64,000 nucleotides of DNA from Rahnella laticis (GTDB taxonomy: Bacteria; Pseudomonadota; Gammaproteobacteria; Enterobacterales; Enterobacteriaceae). How positions within the stretch are numbered: position 1 is the first letter of the stretch; the number at the start of each line of letters is the position of its first letter. The notes beneath the pieces are model-generated. The model was not told where the DNA came from, searched no databases, and saw only the letters and a list, made by a program, of their open reading frames with translations. The stretch spans positions 62,001 through 126,000 of the forward strand of contig NZ_JADOBI010000001.1 of the NCBI RefSeq assembly GCF_015644585.1, written 5' to 3'. Shown here one piece after another: positions 28,256-38,061 of the stretch. A program made the translations under genes and the position numbers.

Positions 28256-29953
28256 ATGAAAACGCTGCTGATGATAGACAGTTCGCTGGGACAGGCTCGC
28301 AGCCATCTGGCGAAAAATTTGCTCGCTGCTGCTGCGGCGAAAGCAGGGCATCAGGTGGTCGATCAGGCCGCTGACGCTGAAGTTGTGATCGTGGCCGGTG
28401 AAACCGTACCCAACGATGCGACGCTGACAGGTAAAAACATTTATACCGGCGATGTGGCGGATGCCGTTCGCGATCCTCAGGTATTTCTGGCTCGCGCACT
28501 GACAGAAGCCAAACCTTACGTGGCACCGGCTGTTGCCGTGTCAGCACCTGCCGCTGGGGCTGGTCCAAAACGTATCGTTGCTATCACCGCCTGCCCGACC
28601 GGCGTGGCGCATACTTTCATGGCGGCTGAAGCCATTGAAAGCGAAGCGAAAAAACGCGGCTGGTGGGTGAAAGTGGAAACCCGCGGTTCCGTCGGTGCCG
28701 GTAACGCCATCACGCCTGAAGAAGTGGCGGCGGCAGATCTGGTCATCGTTGCGGCTGACATCGAAGTGGATCTGGCGAAGTTCGCCGGTAAACCGATGTA
28801 CCGTACCTCTACCGGTCTGGCATTGAAAAAGACCAAACAGGAGCTGGATAAAGCACTGGTTGAAGCGGAAGTGTTTGCCCCTAACGCACAGGGCGCAACT
28901 TCCACGGCGAAGAAGAAAGAAGCGGGCGGTTCCGGGCCATATCGTCACCTGCTGACCGGCGTGTCTTACATGCTGCCGATGGTAGTGGCGGGTGGCTTGT
29001 GTATCGCGCTGTCTTTCGTTTTCGGTATTAAAGCCTTTGAAGTAAAAGGCACGCTGGCGGCTGCGCTGATGCAAATCGGTGGCGCTTCAGCCTTCGCGCT
29101 GATGGTTCCGGTTCTGGCGGGCTTTATTGCCTTCTCCATCGCTGACCGTCCTGGCCTGACGCCGGGTCTTATCGGCGGTATGTTAGCCGTGAGCACCGGT
29201 GCCGGTTTCCTTGGCGGTATCATCGCCGGTTTCCTCGCGGGTTACGTGGCGAAAGCTATCAGTGGCAAGCTGAAGTTACCGCAAAGTATGGAAGCCCTGA
29301 AACCTATCCTGATCATCCCGCTGGTCGCGAGCCTGATTACGGGTCTGGTGATGATTTATGTTGTCGGTACGCCGGTGGCAAAAATCATGGCAGGTCTGAC
29401 CGCATGGCTGCAATCTCTGGGTACTGCGAACGCCGTACTGCTCGGCGCAATCCTCGGTGCGATGATGTGTACCGACATGGGTGGCCCGGTAAACAAAGCG
29501 GCTTACGCATTCGGCGTCGCGTTGCTGAGTTCTTCCGTGTACGCACCAATGGCCGCCATCATGGCTGCCGGTATGGTGCCACCACTGGCGATGGGTCTGG
29601 CGACCTTGCTGGCGCGTAACAAGTTCGAGCAAAGTGAACGCGAAGGCGGTAAAGCAGCGCTGGTTCTGGGACTGTGCTTTATCTCCGAAGGTGCGATTCC
29701 GTTCGCTGCCCGTGACCCGATGCGTGTTCTGCCGTGCTGTATCGCCGGTGGTGCGTTGACCGGTGCGTTGTCCATGGCATTCCATGCGCAACTGATGGCA
29801 CCACACGGTGGTCTGTTTGTTCTGCTGATCCCTGGCGCAATCACACCGGTGCTCGGTTACCTGGTGGCGATTATCGCCGGTACCGTTCTGGCGGGTGGCG
29901 CTTATGCGGTTCTGAAACGTTCAGATGCGCAGCTGGCGGCTAAAGTAGCCTGA
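28256..29953 (+). CDS. fruA: PTS fructose-specific EIIBC component
   Basis: Membrane fructose permease of 565 aa. It has a degenerate N-terminal EIIB' domain (1-95), an active EIIB with phosphorylated Cys113 in ITACPTGVAHT, and a C-terminal EIIC with about nine membrane segments (GVSYMLPMVVAGG onward). It imports fructose as fructose 1-phosphate using phosphate from FruB. It is the last gene of fruBKA, followed within 25 bp by a strong terminator that merges into a palindromic repeat element. Confidence 0.96.
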   Translation: MKTLLMIDSSLGQARSHLAKNLLAAAAAKAGHQVVDQAADAEVVIVAGETVPNDATLTGKNIYTGDVADAVRDPQVFLARALTEAKPYVAPAVAVSAPAAGAGPKRIVAITACPTGVAHTFMAAEAIESEAKKRGWWVKVETRGSVGAGNAITPEEVAAADLVIVAADIEVDLAKFAGKPMYRTSTGLALKKTKQELDKALVEAEVFAPNAQGATSTAKKKEAGGSGPYRHLLTGVSYMLPMVVAGGLCIALSFVFGIKAFEVKGTLAAALMQIGGASAFALMVPVLAGFIAFSIADRPGLTPGLIGGMLAVSTGAGFLGGIIAGFLAGYVAKAISGKLKLPQSMEALKPILIIPLVASLITGLVMIYVVGTPVAKIMAGLTAWLQSLGTANAVLLGAILGAMMCTDMGGPVNKAAYAFGVALLSSSVYAPMAAIMAAGMVPPLAMGLATLLARNKFEQSEREGGKAALVLGLCFISEGAIPFAARDPMRVLPCCIAGGALTGALSMAFHAQLMAPHGGLFVLLIPGAITPVLGYLVAIIAGTVLAGGAYAVLKRSDAQLAAKVA

Positions 29954-29978
29954 TAATTGCTGTTCAGCAGGTGAGATA

Positions 29979-30012
29979 AGCGCGACTTAAAAATGAGTCG
30001 CGCTTTTTTTTT
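29979..30012 (+). terminator. fruBKA terminator
   Basis: A perfect 9-bp stem (AGCGCGACT / AGTCGCGCT, loop of 8) is followed by a nine-T run. The left end of the palindromic element begins within the T-run. Confidence 0.92.
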
Positions 30013-30750
30013 GCAGATGGCCGCTGCAAGTGACGGCATGGATAACGCGATCGAGAAAGTTTCGGTTTTTCATGTGCGGTGCTCACTCAGCTCAGGTAAA
30101 AACCTTGGGTTGCCACCCAAACCGGCCTCAAGGAGCGCCTATCGCCGCGCCCCTTGAGAATCCCGGGCTCTTAAACTGCGCGCTATCGCTGGGTCGACGG
30201 ACGTGTTCTGTTACTCCGGCGTGTGGCGCGAAATCTTGCCGCTGCGCGGTGCCTTCCCTACGGGCTTCGAGCCTTGCGGTCTCGAACCCTCGGTCAGCAA
30301 AATTTCTGAGCGCGCCATCCCACCCTTCTCAGACCAAACACTCTGGCGTTGAATTTAGATAAGCTTCCGGCCGCTTTCAAAAAGCATGCTGAATTACATA
30401 GCCAGTGGCCGCTTTCAGAAAGCTTGCCGAGCGAAGTGTTTCGAGACCAATGGCTCGAAACCGAGTAAGGGAACCGCGCAGCGGCAAGTTTTCGCGGCAA
30501 TAATTATGGCTGCTGAAACATAGCCAGCGAGCGGCAGCGCGCAGTTGAAAAGCGCGGGTGTCCAGAGGGCGCGCGCGTTAACGCGCCCTTTGGGCCAGTT
30601 TGGGCGGCGAGCCCAAGGTGTTGAACTTGAAGCCAGTCTGAGTGGCAGCCCAAGGTTTTGACCTGAGTTTTTAGCATCACTGCAAGTGATAAACCGAAAT
30701 CGTCTCGATCCACGCCTTTAAGGCCGCCACTTGCAGCGGCTATCTGCAAA
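30011..30750. repeat. Long palindromic intergenic element, copy A
   Basis: Non-coding, about 740 bp, filling the gap between convergent fruA and nfo. The two ends are inverted repeats: TTGCAGATGGCCGCTGCAAG at the left edge answers CTTGCAGCGGCTATCTGCAA at the right edge. An inner terminal motif (GATCGAGAAAGTTTCGG / CCGAAATCGTCTCGATC) follows at 30049 and 30710. Further inverted blocks continue inwards, including CCTTGGGTTGCCACCC against GGGCGGCGAGCCCAAGG. The stretch 30391-30502 is identical to 47940-48051 in copy C. Short frames inside have no credible starts or homology, and I regard the element as non-coding. Confidence 0.85.
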
Positions 30751-30751
30751 T

Positions 30752-31609
30752 TTAAGCCGCGACTTCAGCCGCCGCTTCCCCTTTTAGCCACGCGATCTCA
30801 TCTTTCCAGATCTCCGGATCAACCGTCTCGAGGATCATCGGGATGCCGTCAAACCGCGCGTCACGCATCATCCAGCTGAACACCGTGTTGCCAATGTTCC
30901 CCTGACCGAGGCTGTGGTGGCGGTCGACGCGGCTGTTGAATTCGCTCTTCGCATCGTTGAGATGCATACCGCGCAGGTACTTAAATCCGACAACGTCTTC
31001 GAAATGTTTGAAGGTCTTCTCGCACTCTTCGACAGTTCGCAGATCGTAACCGGCGGCGAAAGCGTGGCAGGTATCAATGCAGACGCCGACGCGGCTTTTG
31101 TCTTCGACGCCATCAATAATTTTCGCCAGATGCTCAAAGCGGAAACCCAGATTGCTGCCCTGACCGGCGGTGTTTTCGATGACAGCGGTGACGCCCTGCG
31201 TCTGTGCCAGCGCGATGTTCAGGGATTCAGAAATGCGTTCGAGACATTTGTCTTCGTCGATTTGCATCAGGTGGCTGCCCGGATGAAAATTCAGCAGCGA
31301 AAGGCCGAGCTGTTCGCAACGTTGCAGTTCATCAAGAAAGGCTTCGCGGGATTTTTCCAGCGCTTCGGTGACCGGGTGACCGAGGTTAATGAGATAGCTG
31401 TCATGCGGCAAAATCTGGTTGCTCTGATAGCCATACTTTTCACAGGCTATTTTGAATTTTTCGATGACGTCTTCCGGCAACGGTGCCGCTTTCCACTGAC
31501 GCTGGTTCTTGGTGAAAAGCGCAAAAGCCGTGGCTTCCAGCTCGTGTGCCCGCAGCACGGCCTGATCGACGCCGCCCGCAGCACTCACGTGTGCTCCTAT
31601 AAACTTCAT
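30752..31609 (-). CDS. nfo: Endonuclease IV (Nfo)
   Basis: Zinc-dependent AP endonuclease of base-excision repair, 285 aa. It begins [12 protein letters not shown] and contains the AP2 signatures NFHPGSH (about 107-113), [20 protein letters not shown] and HLNDAK, which supply the three-metal site. The C-terminal [14 protein letters not shown] also matches E. coli Nfo. The stop codon abuts the palindromic repeat element A, so the transcript end probably includes it. Confidence 0.96.
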   Translation of the reverse strand: MKFIGAHVSAAGGVDQAVLRAHELEATAFALFTKNQRQWKAAPLPEDVIEKFKIACEKYGYQSNQILPHDSYLINLGHPVTEALEKSREAFLDELQRCEQLGLSLLNFHPGSHLMQIDEDKCLERISESLNIALAQTQGVTAVIENTAGQGSNLGFRFEHLAKIIDGVEDKSRVGVCIDTCHAFAAGYDLRTVEECEKTFKHFEDVVGFKYLRGMHLNDAKSEFNSRVDRHHSLGQGNIGNTVFSWMMRDARFDGIPMILETVDPEIWKDEIAWLKGEAAAEVAA

Positions 31610-31697
31610 TTCCGCTCCTCATTTCTTCTTCATCTAAGGGAGAATGATAGCGCCTGCACAAGGCAGGCGCAGCAGAGAAGTGTTAAAACCCGCAACA

Positions 31698-32798
31698 TTA
31701 GCCAAAAAGATGCTGAACCAGTTCGTTGATCCCCGCGCCGCCAGCAATCAGCCAGACAAACAATATCGCCGCCAGCAACATCGGTTTCAGCCCCGCCTGA
31801 CGCAGCGCGCTGATGTGTGTTGTCAGGCCAAGCGCTGCCATCGCCATCGCAAGCAGTACGGTGTCGAGCGTGATGAGCTGTGGGATCCAGCTGTGCGGCA
31901 GAATATCCAGCGAGTTGAACGCCGCCACCAGAATGAACATCAGCGCGAACCACGGGATGGTGATGTTACGCAAACCTGATTTCTCACCGGCTTCTTTCAC
32001 ACTTTTGCCGCGGGCAATCCAGCCGGATAACAGCAGCAGGAACGGAGCCAGCATCATGACGCGGATCATCTTGGCAATCACCGCTGCGTTTTCAGCGTCC
32101 GGGCTGACACCCTGACCGGCGGCAACCACCTGCGCCACTTCATGCACCGTTGAGCCGGTATAAATCCCGAACTGTTCAGCCGTGAAGTTCACCCAGTGAT
32201 AATGCGCGTTAAGCTGCCATAACCACGGATACAGGAAGATGGCGGCGGTGCCGAAAATAACGACCGTAGCCACCGCGACGGTAACTTTTTCGGCTTTGGC
32301 GTTAAGCACCGGCTCTGTAGCCATCACGGCGGCCGCGCCACAAATGCTGCTGCCTGCGCCGATGAGCATCGAGGTATCGCGGTCTAATTTAAACACGCGT
32401 TGTCCCAGCCAGCAGGCCAGCGCGAAGGTGGAACACAGCATCATGGCGTCAATCAGAATGCCGGTTGCGCCGACGTCAGCGATTTGCGCGAACGTCAGGC
32501 GCAGGCCGTAAAGAATGATGCCGAGCCGTAACAGGCGCTGCTTTGCCAGCGTGACGCCTTCCTCGCACCATGGCCGGGCGGCAGGATAAAACGTGTTGCC
32601 GATAACCATGCCGATAACGATCGCCAGCGTCAGTGCGCTCAGCCCGAGCTGACTTAGCGCCGGAAAATCACTCAGCCAGATAGCCAGAGCAGTAATGACG
32701 CCGGTCAGCGCCAGGCCGGGAATGACACGGCTAATCCGCAGCGGTTGCGGAACGGTATTTTTGAGCGTGTCGCGTTTATTGAGCGGCAATGTATTCAT
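31698..32798 (-). CDS. yeiH: YeiH family putative sulfate exporter (UPF0324)
   Basis: Inner-membrane protein of 366 aa with about ten hydrophobic segments. It carries the UPF0324 motifs LRLGIILYGLRLTFAQI, GAGSSICGAAAVMA and STVHEVAQVVAAG. E. coli YeiH is of comparable length and also adjacent to yeiE. The substrate is not firmly known; the family is often annotated as sulfate exporter. It is divergently transcribed from the LysR-type regulator YeiE across 271 bp, an arrangement that suggests YeiE controls it. Confidence 0.9.
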   Translation of the reverse strand: MNTLPLNKRDTLKNTVPQPLRISRVIPGLALTGVITALAIWLSDFPALSQLGLSALTLAIVIGMVIGNTFYPAARPWCEEGVTLAKQRLLRLGIILYGLRLTFAQIADVGATGILIDAMMLCSTFALACWLGQRVFKLDRDTSMLIGAGSSICGAAAVMATEPVLNAKAEKVTVAVATVVIFGTAAIFLYPWLWQLNAHYHWVNFTAEQFGIYTGSTVHEVAQVVAAGQGVSPDAENAAVIAKMIRVMMLAPFLLLLSGWIARGKSVKEAGEKSGLRNITIPWFALMFILVAAFNSLDILPHSWIPQLITLDTVLLAMAMAALGLTTHISALRQAGLKPMLLAAILFVWLIAGGAGINELVQHLFG

Positions 32799-33069
32799 CG
32801 TCGTTTCCTCATCTAAGGAGTGATGCGATAAGGCTACGCCGTGCTTATATAAAAATGAAATTGATTATAACTTTATAACCTATCTGAAAAACTGGTATAG
32901 AATGCGCTGAAAACCGGGGGCAAAATGGTCGCCCCGATCTACGGGTCTATACTGAAGAAAGAGAAAGCGTGCGATACGCGGCGGTTTTTCTTCTGAACAG
33001 ATTTCTGAGCAGACATTTTTGAACAAGCCATCAACGGACCTGAGGGCTTGTAAGGATAGCGGGACATTT

Positions 33070-33939
33070 ATGCACATAACATTGCGACAACTTGAAGTTT
33101 TCGCCGAGGTGCTGAAAAGCGGGTCGACCACGCAGGCGTCGGTTGTGCTTTCCTTATCACAATCCGCGGTGAGTGCCGCACTGGCCGATATCGAAGGCCA
33201 GCTTGGCGTGCAGTTATTTGACCGTGTCGGTAAACGGCTGGTAATCAATGAGCATGGGCGTCTGTTATACCCGAAAGCGCTGGCGCTGCTTGAGCAGGCG
33301 GGCGAAATCGAGCGCCTGTTTAATCACGATAACGGTTCGCTTCGCATCGGTGCCAGCAGCACCATCGGCAATTACATGCTGCCGGCGATGATTGCGGAAT
33401 ACCGGCTGGATTTCCCGCATACGCCGATGGAGCTTAATGTCGGCAACACCAATGACGTGATTAACGCCGTCTCTGATTTTCGGGTGGATCTTGGTCTTAT
33501 CGAAGGGCCGTGCCAGTTGCCGGAGCTGATTACGCAACCGTGGCTGGATGACGAACTGGTGGTATTTGTCGCGCCGGAAAATCCGCTGGCAGGGCAGACG
33601 GTTTCACTGGAAACACTGGCGCGGGAACCGTGGATTTTGCGTGAACGTGGCTCGGGTACGCGTGAAGTGTTAGATCACATGTTGCTGCCGCAGTTGCCGG
33701 ATTTCAATCTGGTGATGGAACTGGGAAATTCCGAGGCCATCAAGCACGCGGTGCGTCACGGAATTGGCATCAGCTGTCTGTCGCGCCGGGTGATTGCCGA
33801 GCAGCTTAGCAGCGGCTCGCTGGTGGAAATCCGCCTGCCGGTTGCCCCGCTGGTGCGTAAGCTTTATCTCATTCATCACCGTCAGAAACACATCTCAAAC
33901 GCCTTATCGCGGTTTTTAACCTATTGTCGCGAATCCTGA
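33070..33939 (+). CDS. yeiE: LysR-family regulator YeiE
   Basis: LysR-type transcription factor of 289 aa. The winged helix is [28 protein letters not shown] (residues 1-40), followed by a two-lobed effector domain. It matches E. coli YeiE strongly, including [33 protein letters not shown] and [22 protein letters not shown]. In other enterics YeiE influences sulfite/iron-linked genes and motility. I set the start at ATG 33070, since the frame from 33019 adds 17 non-conserved residues. It lies between divergent yeiH and lysP. Confidence 0.93.
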   Translation: MHITLRQLEVFAEVLKSGSTTQASVVLSLSQSAVSAALADIEGQLGVQLFDRVGKRLVINEHGRLLYPKALALLEQAGEIERLFNHDNGSLRIGASSTIGNYMLPAMIAEYRLDFPHTPMELNVGNTNDVINAVSDFRVDLGLIEGPCQLPELITQPWLDDELVVFVAPENPLAGQTVSLETLAREPWILRERGSGTREVLDHMLLPQLPDFNLVMELGNSEAIKHAVRHGIGISCLSRRVIAEQLSSGSLVEIRLPVAPLVRKLYLIHHRQKHISNALSRFLTYCRES

Positions 33940-34073
33940 TTACGGTCTTTCACTAATGATCCACGGCCTGTTATGAAGGTGTCTTATAACAGGTCGTTCC
34001 TGCTATTCAGAGCGGCAGGTTTTGCTACAATCCGCGCTTAAATTTTATAATGACGAGCGGATATAGGGTAAAA

Positions 34074-35549
34074 ATGGCTCAACAACCTACAAAAAATACG
34101 CAGGTGGCTCCCACACTGCGTCGCGAGCTCAAGGCACGTCACTTAACGATGATCGCCATCGGCGGTTCAATTGGTACGGGTTTATTCGTCGCCTCCGGCG
34201 CGACAGTTTCACAGGCGGGCCCGGGCGGCGCACTGCTGTCCTACGCACTGATCGGCATTATGGTTTACTTCCTGATGACCAGCCTCGGTGAACTCGCGGC
34301 CTTCATGCCTGTTTCCGGTTCATTCTCCACGTATGGCTCCCGTTATGTCGAAGAAGGTTTCGGTTTCGCACTGGGCTGGAACTACTGGTACAACTGGGCG
34401 GTAACTATCGCCGTTGACCTCGTGGCCTCACAGCTGGTGATGAACTATTGGTTCCCAGACACGCCGGGCTGGATCTGGAGCGCCTTGTTCCTCGGCCTGA
34501 TCTTCCTGCTTAACTACATTTCCGTACGCGGTTTCGGCGAAGCGGAATACTGGTTCTCGCTGATCAAAGTGGTCACCGTCATCATCTTCATCGCCGTGGG
34601 CGTGCTGATGATCACCGGCATTATGCGCGGTGCTGAAACCGCGGGCTGGCATAACTGGACTATCGGTGATGCGCCGTTCGCAGGCGGATTTGCCTCGATG
34701 ATAGGCGTAGCGATGATCGTCGGTTTCTCCTTCCAGGGAACCGAACTGATTGGCGTGGCCGCCGGTGAATCTGAAAACCCGGGCAAAAATATCCCGCGCG
34801 CAGTGCGTCAGGTGTTCTGGCGTATCCTGCTGTTCTATATTCTGGCGATTCTGGTCATCAGCCTGATCATTCCTTACACCGATCCAAGCTTGCTGCGTAA
34901 CGAAGTCGGCGATATCTCCGTCAGCCCGTTCACGCTGGTGTTCCGAAATGCCGGTCTGCTGTCTGCTGCTGCGGTGATGAACGCCGTGATCCTGACCGCC
35001 GTATTGTCTGCCGGTAACTCAGGCATGTACGCGTCAACCCGTATGCTGTTTACGCTGGCCAGCGAAGGCAAAGCGCCGCGCATGTTCGCCAAACTGTCGA
35101 AAGGCGGCGTGCCGCGCAATGCACTTTACGCCACCACCATTGTGGCCGCGCTGTGCTTCCTGAGCTCAATGTTTGGTAACCAGACCGTTTACCTGTGGCT
35201 GCTGAACACGTCCGGTATGACGGGCTTTATTGCCTGGCTGGGCATCGCGGTGAGCCATTACCGTTTCCGTCGCGGCTATGTTTCACAAGGTCTTGACCTG
35301 AAGAAACTGCCTTATCTGTCCGGTTTCTTCCCGTTCGGCCCGGTCTTTGCCTTTGTGCTGTGTCTGATCATCACGCTGGGCCAGAACTATCAGGCGTTCC
35401 TGAAAGATACCATTGACTGGGGCGGCGTTGCGGCGACGTACATTGGTCTGCCACTGTTCCTGATCATCTGGTTTGGCTACAAGCTGACCAAAGGCACCAA
35501 AGTGGTGAAATACAGCGAAATGGAATTCCCGGAACACGTTGAGAAATAA
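34074..35549 (+). CDS. lysP: Lysine-specific permease LysP
   Basis: Proton-coupled lysine importer of the APC family, 491 aa, 12 predicted membrane segments. The N-terminal GGSIGTGLFVASGATVSQAGPGG and the loop VSGSFSTYG..YVEEGFGFALGWNYWYNWA are near-identical to E. coli LysP. In E. coli LysP also acts as a co-sensor that holds CadC inactive. The start is the ATG at 34074 (AGGG upstream, MAQQPTKNT); an in-frame upstream start at 34050 is less likely. A clear terminator follows. Confidence 0.95.
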   Translation: MAQQPTKNTQVAPTLRRELKARHLTMIAIGGSIGTGLFVASGATVSQAGPGGALLSYALIGIMVYFLMTSLGELAAFMPVSGSFSTYGSRYVEEGFGFALGWNYWYNWAVTIAVDLVASQLVMNYWFPDTPGWIWSALFLGLIFLLNYISVRGFGEAEYWFSLIKVVTVIIFIAVGVLMITGIMRGAETAGWHNWTIGDAPFAGGFASMIGVAMIVGFSFQGTELIGVAAGESENPGKNIPRAVRQVFWRILLFYILAILVISLIIPYTDPSLLRNEVGDISVSPFTLVFRNAGLLSAAAVMNAVILTAVLSAGNSGMYASTRMLFTLASEGKAPRMFAKLSKGGVPRNALYATTIVAALCFLSSMFGNQTVYLWLLNTSGMTGFIAWLGIAVSHYRFRRGYVSQGLDLKKLPYLSGFFPFGPVFAFVLCLIITLGQNYQAFLKDTIDWGGVAATYIGLPLFLIIWFGYKLTKGTKVVKYSEMEFPEHVEK

Positions 35550-35578
35550 CTGACCGGAACGGCTATTTTGTTGCAAAG

Positions 35579-35602
35579 GCGGAGCTCAGGCTCCGCTTTT
35601 TT
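35579..35602 (+). terminator. lysP terminator
   Basis: A 7-bp GC-rich stem (GCGGAGC / GCTCCGC, loop TCAG) is followed by six T, 30 bp after the lysP stop. Confidence 0.9.
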
Positions 35603-35693
35603 AATACCTTTCTTTCCGTAATGCTTTGTTACTTCACCCCTGTTTCCCCGCGCCCGATCTCTCTGTAACCTTGATAGGTTCTGTAAACTGCAT

Positions 35694-35708
35694 TGATAAT
35701 CGTTATCA
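35694..35708. promoter_or_regulatory. Fur box upstream of siderophore ABC operon
   Basis: TGATAATCGTTATCA is almost a perfect 7-1-7 Fur operator (consensus TGATAATNATTATCA, one deviation). It lies 53 bp before the first transporter gene, where Fur with iron would repress the operon. Confidence 0.88.
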
Positions 35709-35760
35709 TTTCTTTTATTGTTAGCCCCACTTCAGGGAAACGTAAAGGAATCGGAAGAAG

Positions 35761-36936
35761 ATGAATTATCAGCAGAATTTTATCAGTACGCTGTTCAGCA
35801 AACGAATTGCTGGCGGATTATTAGGATGCACCCTTGGCATGTTGAGCCTGAGCGCTCAGGCGGTGACGGTCACGGATATTGCCGGAAGAACGGTCACGGT
35901 GCCGGATGACGTCCAGCGTGTAGTGCTGGGAGAAGGGCGGTTGTTCTTTGCCGTTTCCCTGCTCGAAGGCCAGAAGCCGTTTGACCGCATTGCGGGCTGG
36001 CAGGGCGATTTCCGTAAGCTGGATCCGCAAACGTACGCGATGTATCAGGCTAAATTTCCGCAGATCGACAAAATCCCGCTGATTGGTAACACCAGCGCCG
36101 ACAGCATCAGTCCCGAAAAAGTGCTGACGCTGAATCCGCAGTTAGCGATTTTTGGTTTGTCAGGCCACGGGCCGGGCAAAGAAAGTGCGCTGGTGACACA
36201 GTTGCAGAAAGCCGGTGTGCCGGTGGTCTTTGTGGATTTCCGCTCGTCGCCGCTGAAAAATACGCTGCCGAGCATGGAATTGCTGGGCAAAGTGCTGAAC
36301 CGCGAAAAACAGGCGCAGGACTATATCCGCTTTTATCAGGACAACATCAAACGCGTCACGGATGTGACGAAAGACATTCCTGAGCAGGATAAACCGAAAG
36401 TCTTTATCGAATTACGCGCTTCAACCGCGGATGAATGTTGCCGTTCTGCCGGTAAAGGCAACATGGGTGATTTCATCGATCAGGCGGGTGGGGTTAATAT
36501 TGCCAAACCGTTGCTGCCGGGGCCGCTGGGTCTGGTCAATCTCGAAAAAGTGATTGCGGCGCAGCCGGATGTTTATCTGGTCAGCGGCGGCGGGAAACCG
36601 GCGAAAGCGGGTGATCCGGCGCCAACCGGGTTAGTGCTCGGCGCACAAACCACGCCGGAAGAAGCACGTGCCAGCCTGACGCCGCTCTTGCAGCGTAAAG
36701 GCATCAGCACGCTGAAAGCCGTGGAAGATGGCCGCAGTTTTGGCATCTGGCACAATTATTACAATTCGCCGTATAACGTGCTGGCCGTGCAGGTCTTTGC
36801 CAAAGCATTTTATCCGGAGAAATTTGCGGATTTGGATCCGCAGGAAACGCAGAAACAACTCTATAAGCAGTTCCTTGCCGTGGAACCGACAGGCACTTAC
36901 TGGACGGACGCGGTTAAACCGGAAAGCGGCAAGTAA
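35761..36936 (+). CDS. Iron-siderophore ABC transporter, periplasmic binding protein
   Basis: 391 aa with a long signal peptide (cleavage likely after SLSAQA, near residue 35) and a TroA/FepB-type fold: VTDIAGRTVTVPDDVQRVV at the start of the mature protein, ISPEKVLTLNPQLAIFG in the middle, and VNLEKVIAAQPDVYLVSGG in the second lobe. It should capture a ferric siderophore or related iron complex. It is longer than FepB or FhuD (about 300), with extra C-terminal sequence, so the exact ligand is open. The Fur box upstream and the permease and ATPase downstream define an iron-uptake operon. Confidence 0.87.
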   Translation: MNYQQNFISTLFSKRIAGGLLGCTLGMLSLSAQAVTVTDIAGRTVTVPDDVQRVVLGEGRLFFAVSLLEGQKPFDRIAGWQGDFRKLDPQTYAMYQAKFPQIDKIPLIGNTSADSISPEKVLTLNPQLAIFGLSGHGPGKESALVTQLQKAGVPVVFVDFRSSPLKNTLPSMELLGKVLNREKQAQDYIRFYQDNIKRVTDVTKDIPEQDKPKVFIELRASTADECCRSAGKGNMGDFIDQAGGVNIAKPLLPGPLGLVNLEKVIAAQPDVYLVSGGGKPAKAGDPAPTGLVLGAQTTPEEARASLTPLLQRKGISTLKAVEDGRSFGIWHNYYNSPYNVLAVQVFAKAFYPEKFADLDPQETQKQLYKQFLAVEPTGTYWTDAVKPESGK

Positions 36937-36978
36937 TTCCCGCCGTCAGTTTTTACGTTAAAGAGACAGAAGCGAATC

Positions 36979-38061
36979 ATGAGTACAACGACCGAACCCG
37001 CGCTGGCGGTGAAAGCCATTACCGACAACAGCGTGATGGGGCGATACCAGAATATCGTCCGCCGCCGTCTGTTAATCATGCTGGTCCTGGTGCTGGCGAT
37101 TATCGTCTCACTGGTGATTGATTTCATTATGGGGCCGTCGGGGTTGTCACTCGGTACGCTGTGGAAAACGCTGTTCGATGCGGCAGCGGCAGATCCGGGC
37201 ACGCGGGTGATTGTGTGGGATATCCGCATGCCTTACGCGCTGATGGCAGTGGCGGTGGGGATGTCTCTGGGGCTGGCGGGTGCAGAAATGCAAACCATCC
37301 TGAACAACCCGCTGGCCAGCCCGTTTACGCTCGGGGTTTCTTCTGCGGCGGCGTTCGGCGCGGCACTGGCTATCGTGCTGGGTATCGGCATTCCGGGGAT
37401 CCCGGATCAATGGTTTATCTCCGCGAACGCCTTTATCTTTGCGCTGCTCGCCGCGCTGATGCTTGACGGCATCACCCGCTGGACGCGCGTCGCCAGCTCC
37501 GGCGTGGTGCTGTTTGGTATCGCGCTGGTCTTTACCTTCAACGCCTTGGTTTCCCTGATGCAGTTCATCGCCACCGAAGACACCTTACAGGGCTTAGTTT
37601 TCTGGACGATGGGCAGCCTGGCGCGTGCGTCGTGGATGAAACTGGGCGTGATGCTGCTGGCGTTTCTGATTCTGCTGCCGTGGTCGATGATGAGCGCGTG
37701 GAAGCTGACCGCACTGCGTCTGGGTGAAGATCGCGCGGTGAGTTTTGGTATCGACGTGCGCCGTTTACGTCTGGGCACGTTGCTGCGTATCAGTATTCTT
37801 TCCGCGCTGGCGGTGGCGTTTGTCGGGCCGATTGGTTTTATCGGGCTGGTCGCGCCGCACATTGCGCGCCTGATGTTTGGTGAAGATCACCGTTTCTATC
37901 TGCCGGCGAGCGCGCTGATTGGTGCGCTGGTGCTGTCGATGGCGTCGGTCGCGTCTAAAAATCTGGTGCCGGGCGTCATTATTCCTGTCGGTATCGTGAC
38001 CTCGCTGGTCGGCGTGCCGTTCTTCCTCAGCATTATTCTTCGCCACAGGGGGAACGTCTGA
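36979..38061 (+). CDS. Iron-siderophore ABC transporter permease (FecCD family)
   Basis: Inner-membrane permease of 360 aa, about nine or ten helices. The FecCD family motifs are RMPYALMAVAVGMSLGLAGAEMQTILNNPLASP near 75-105 and the cytoplasmic coupling region GFIGLVAPHIARLMFGEDHR near 295-315. A single permease gene implies a homodimer, unlike the FepD/FepG pair. The stop shares one base with the ATPase start (TGATG), and the gene starts 42 bp after the binding-protein gene. Confidence 0.92.
   Translation: MSTTTEPALAVKAITDNSVMGRYQNIVRRRLLIMLVLVLAIIVSLVIDFIMGPSGLSLGTLWKTLFDAAAADPGTRVIVWDIRMPYALMAVAVGMSLGLAGAEMQTILNNPLASPFTLGVSSAAAFGAALAIVLGIGIPGIPDQWFISANAFIFALLAALMLDGITRWTRVASSGVVLFGIALVFTFNALVSLMQFIATEDTLQGLVFWTMGSLARASWMKLGVMLLAFLILLPWSMMSAWKLTALRLGEDRAVSFGIDVRRLRLGTLLRISILSALAVAFVGPIGFIGLVAPHIARLMFGEDHRFYLPASALIGALVLSMASVASKNLVPGVIIPVGIVTSLVGVPFFLSIILRHRGNV

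Noticed and set aside
30030-30749. Short open frames inside palindromic element A (about 110 and 81 codons)
   Set aside because: They are not conserved between copies A, B and C, run across inverted repeats and lack ribosome-binding sites. The elements are treated as non-coding.
30011-30750. Complete insertion sequence as explanation of element A
   Set aside because: It has terminal inverted repeats but no transposase frame. A MITE-like origin remains possible, but no parent IS is visible here and no target duplication could be confirmed.
33967-33993. Hairpin CCTGTTAT / ATAACAGG after yeiE as a terminator
   Set aside because: The 8-bp stem is AT-rich and not followed by a T-run, so it is too weak to call.
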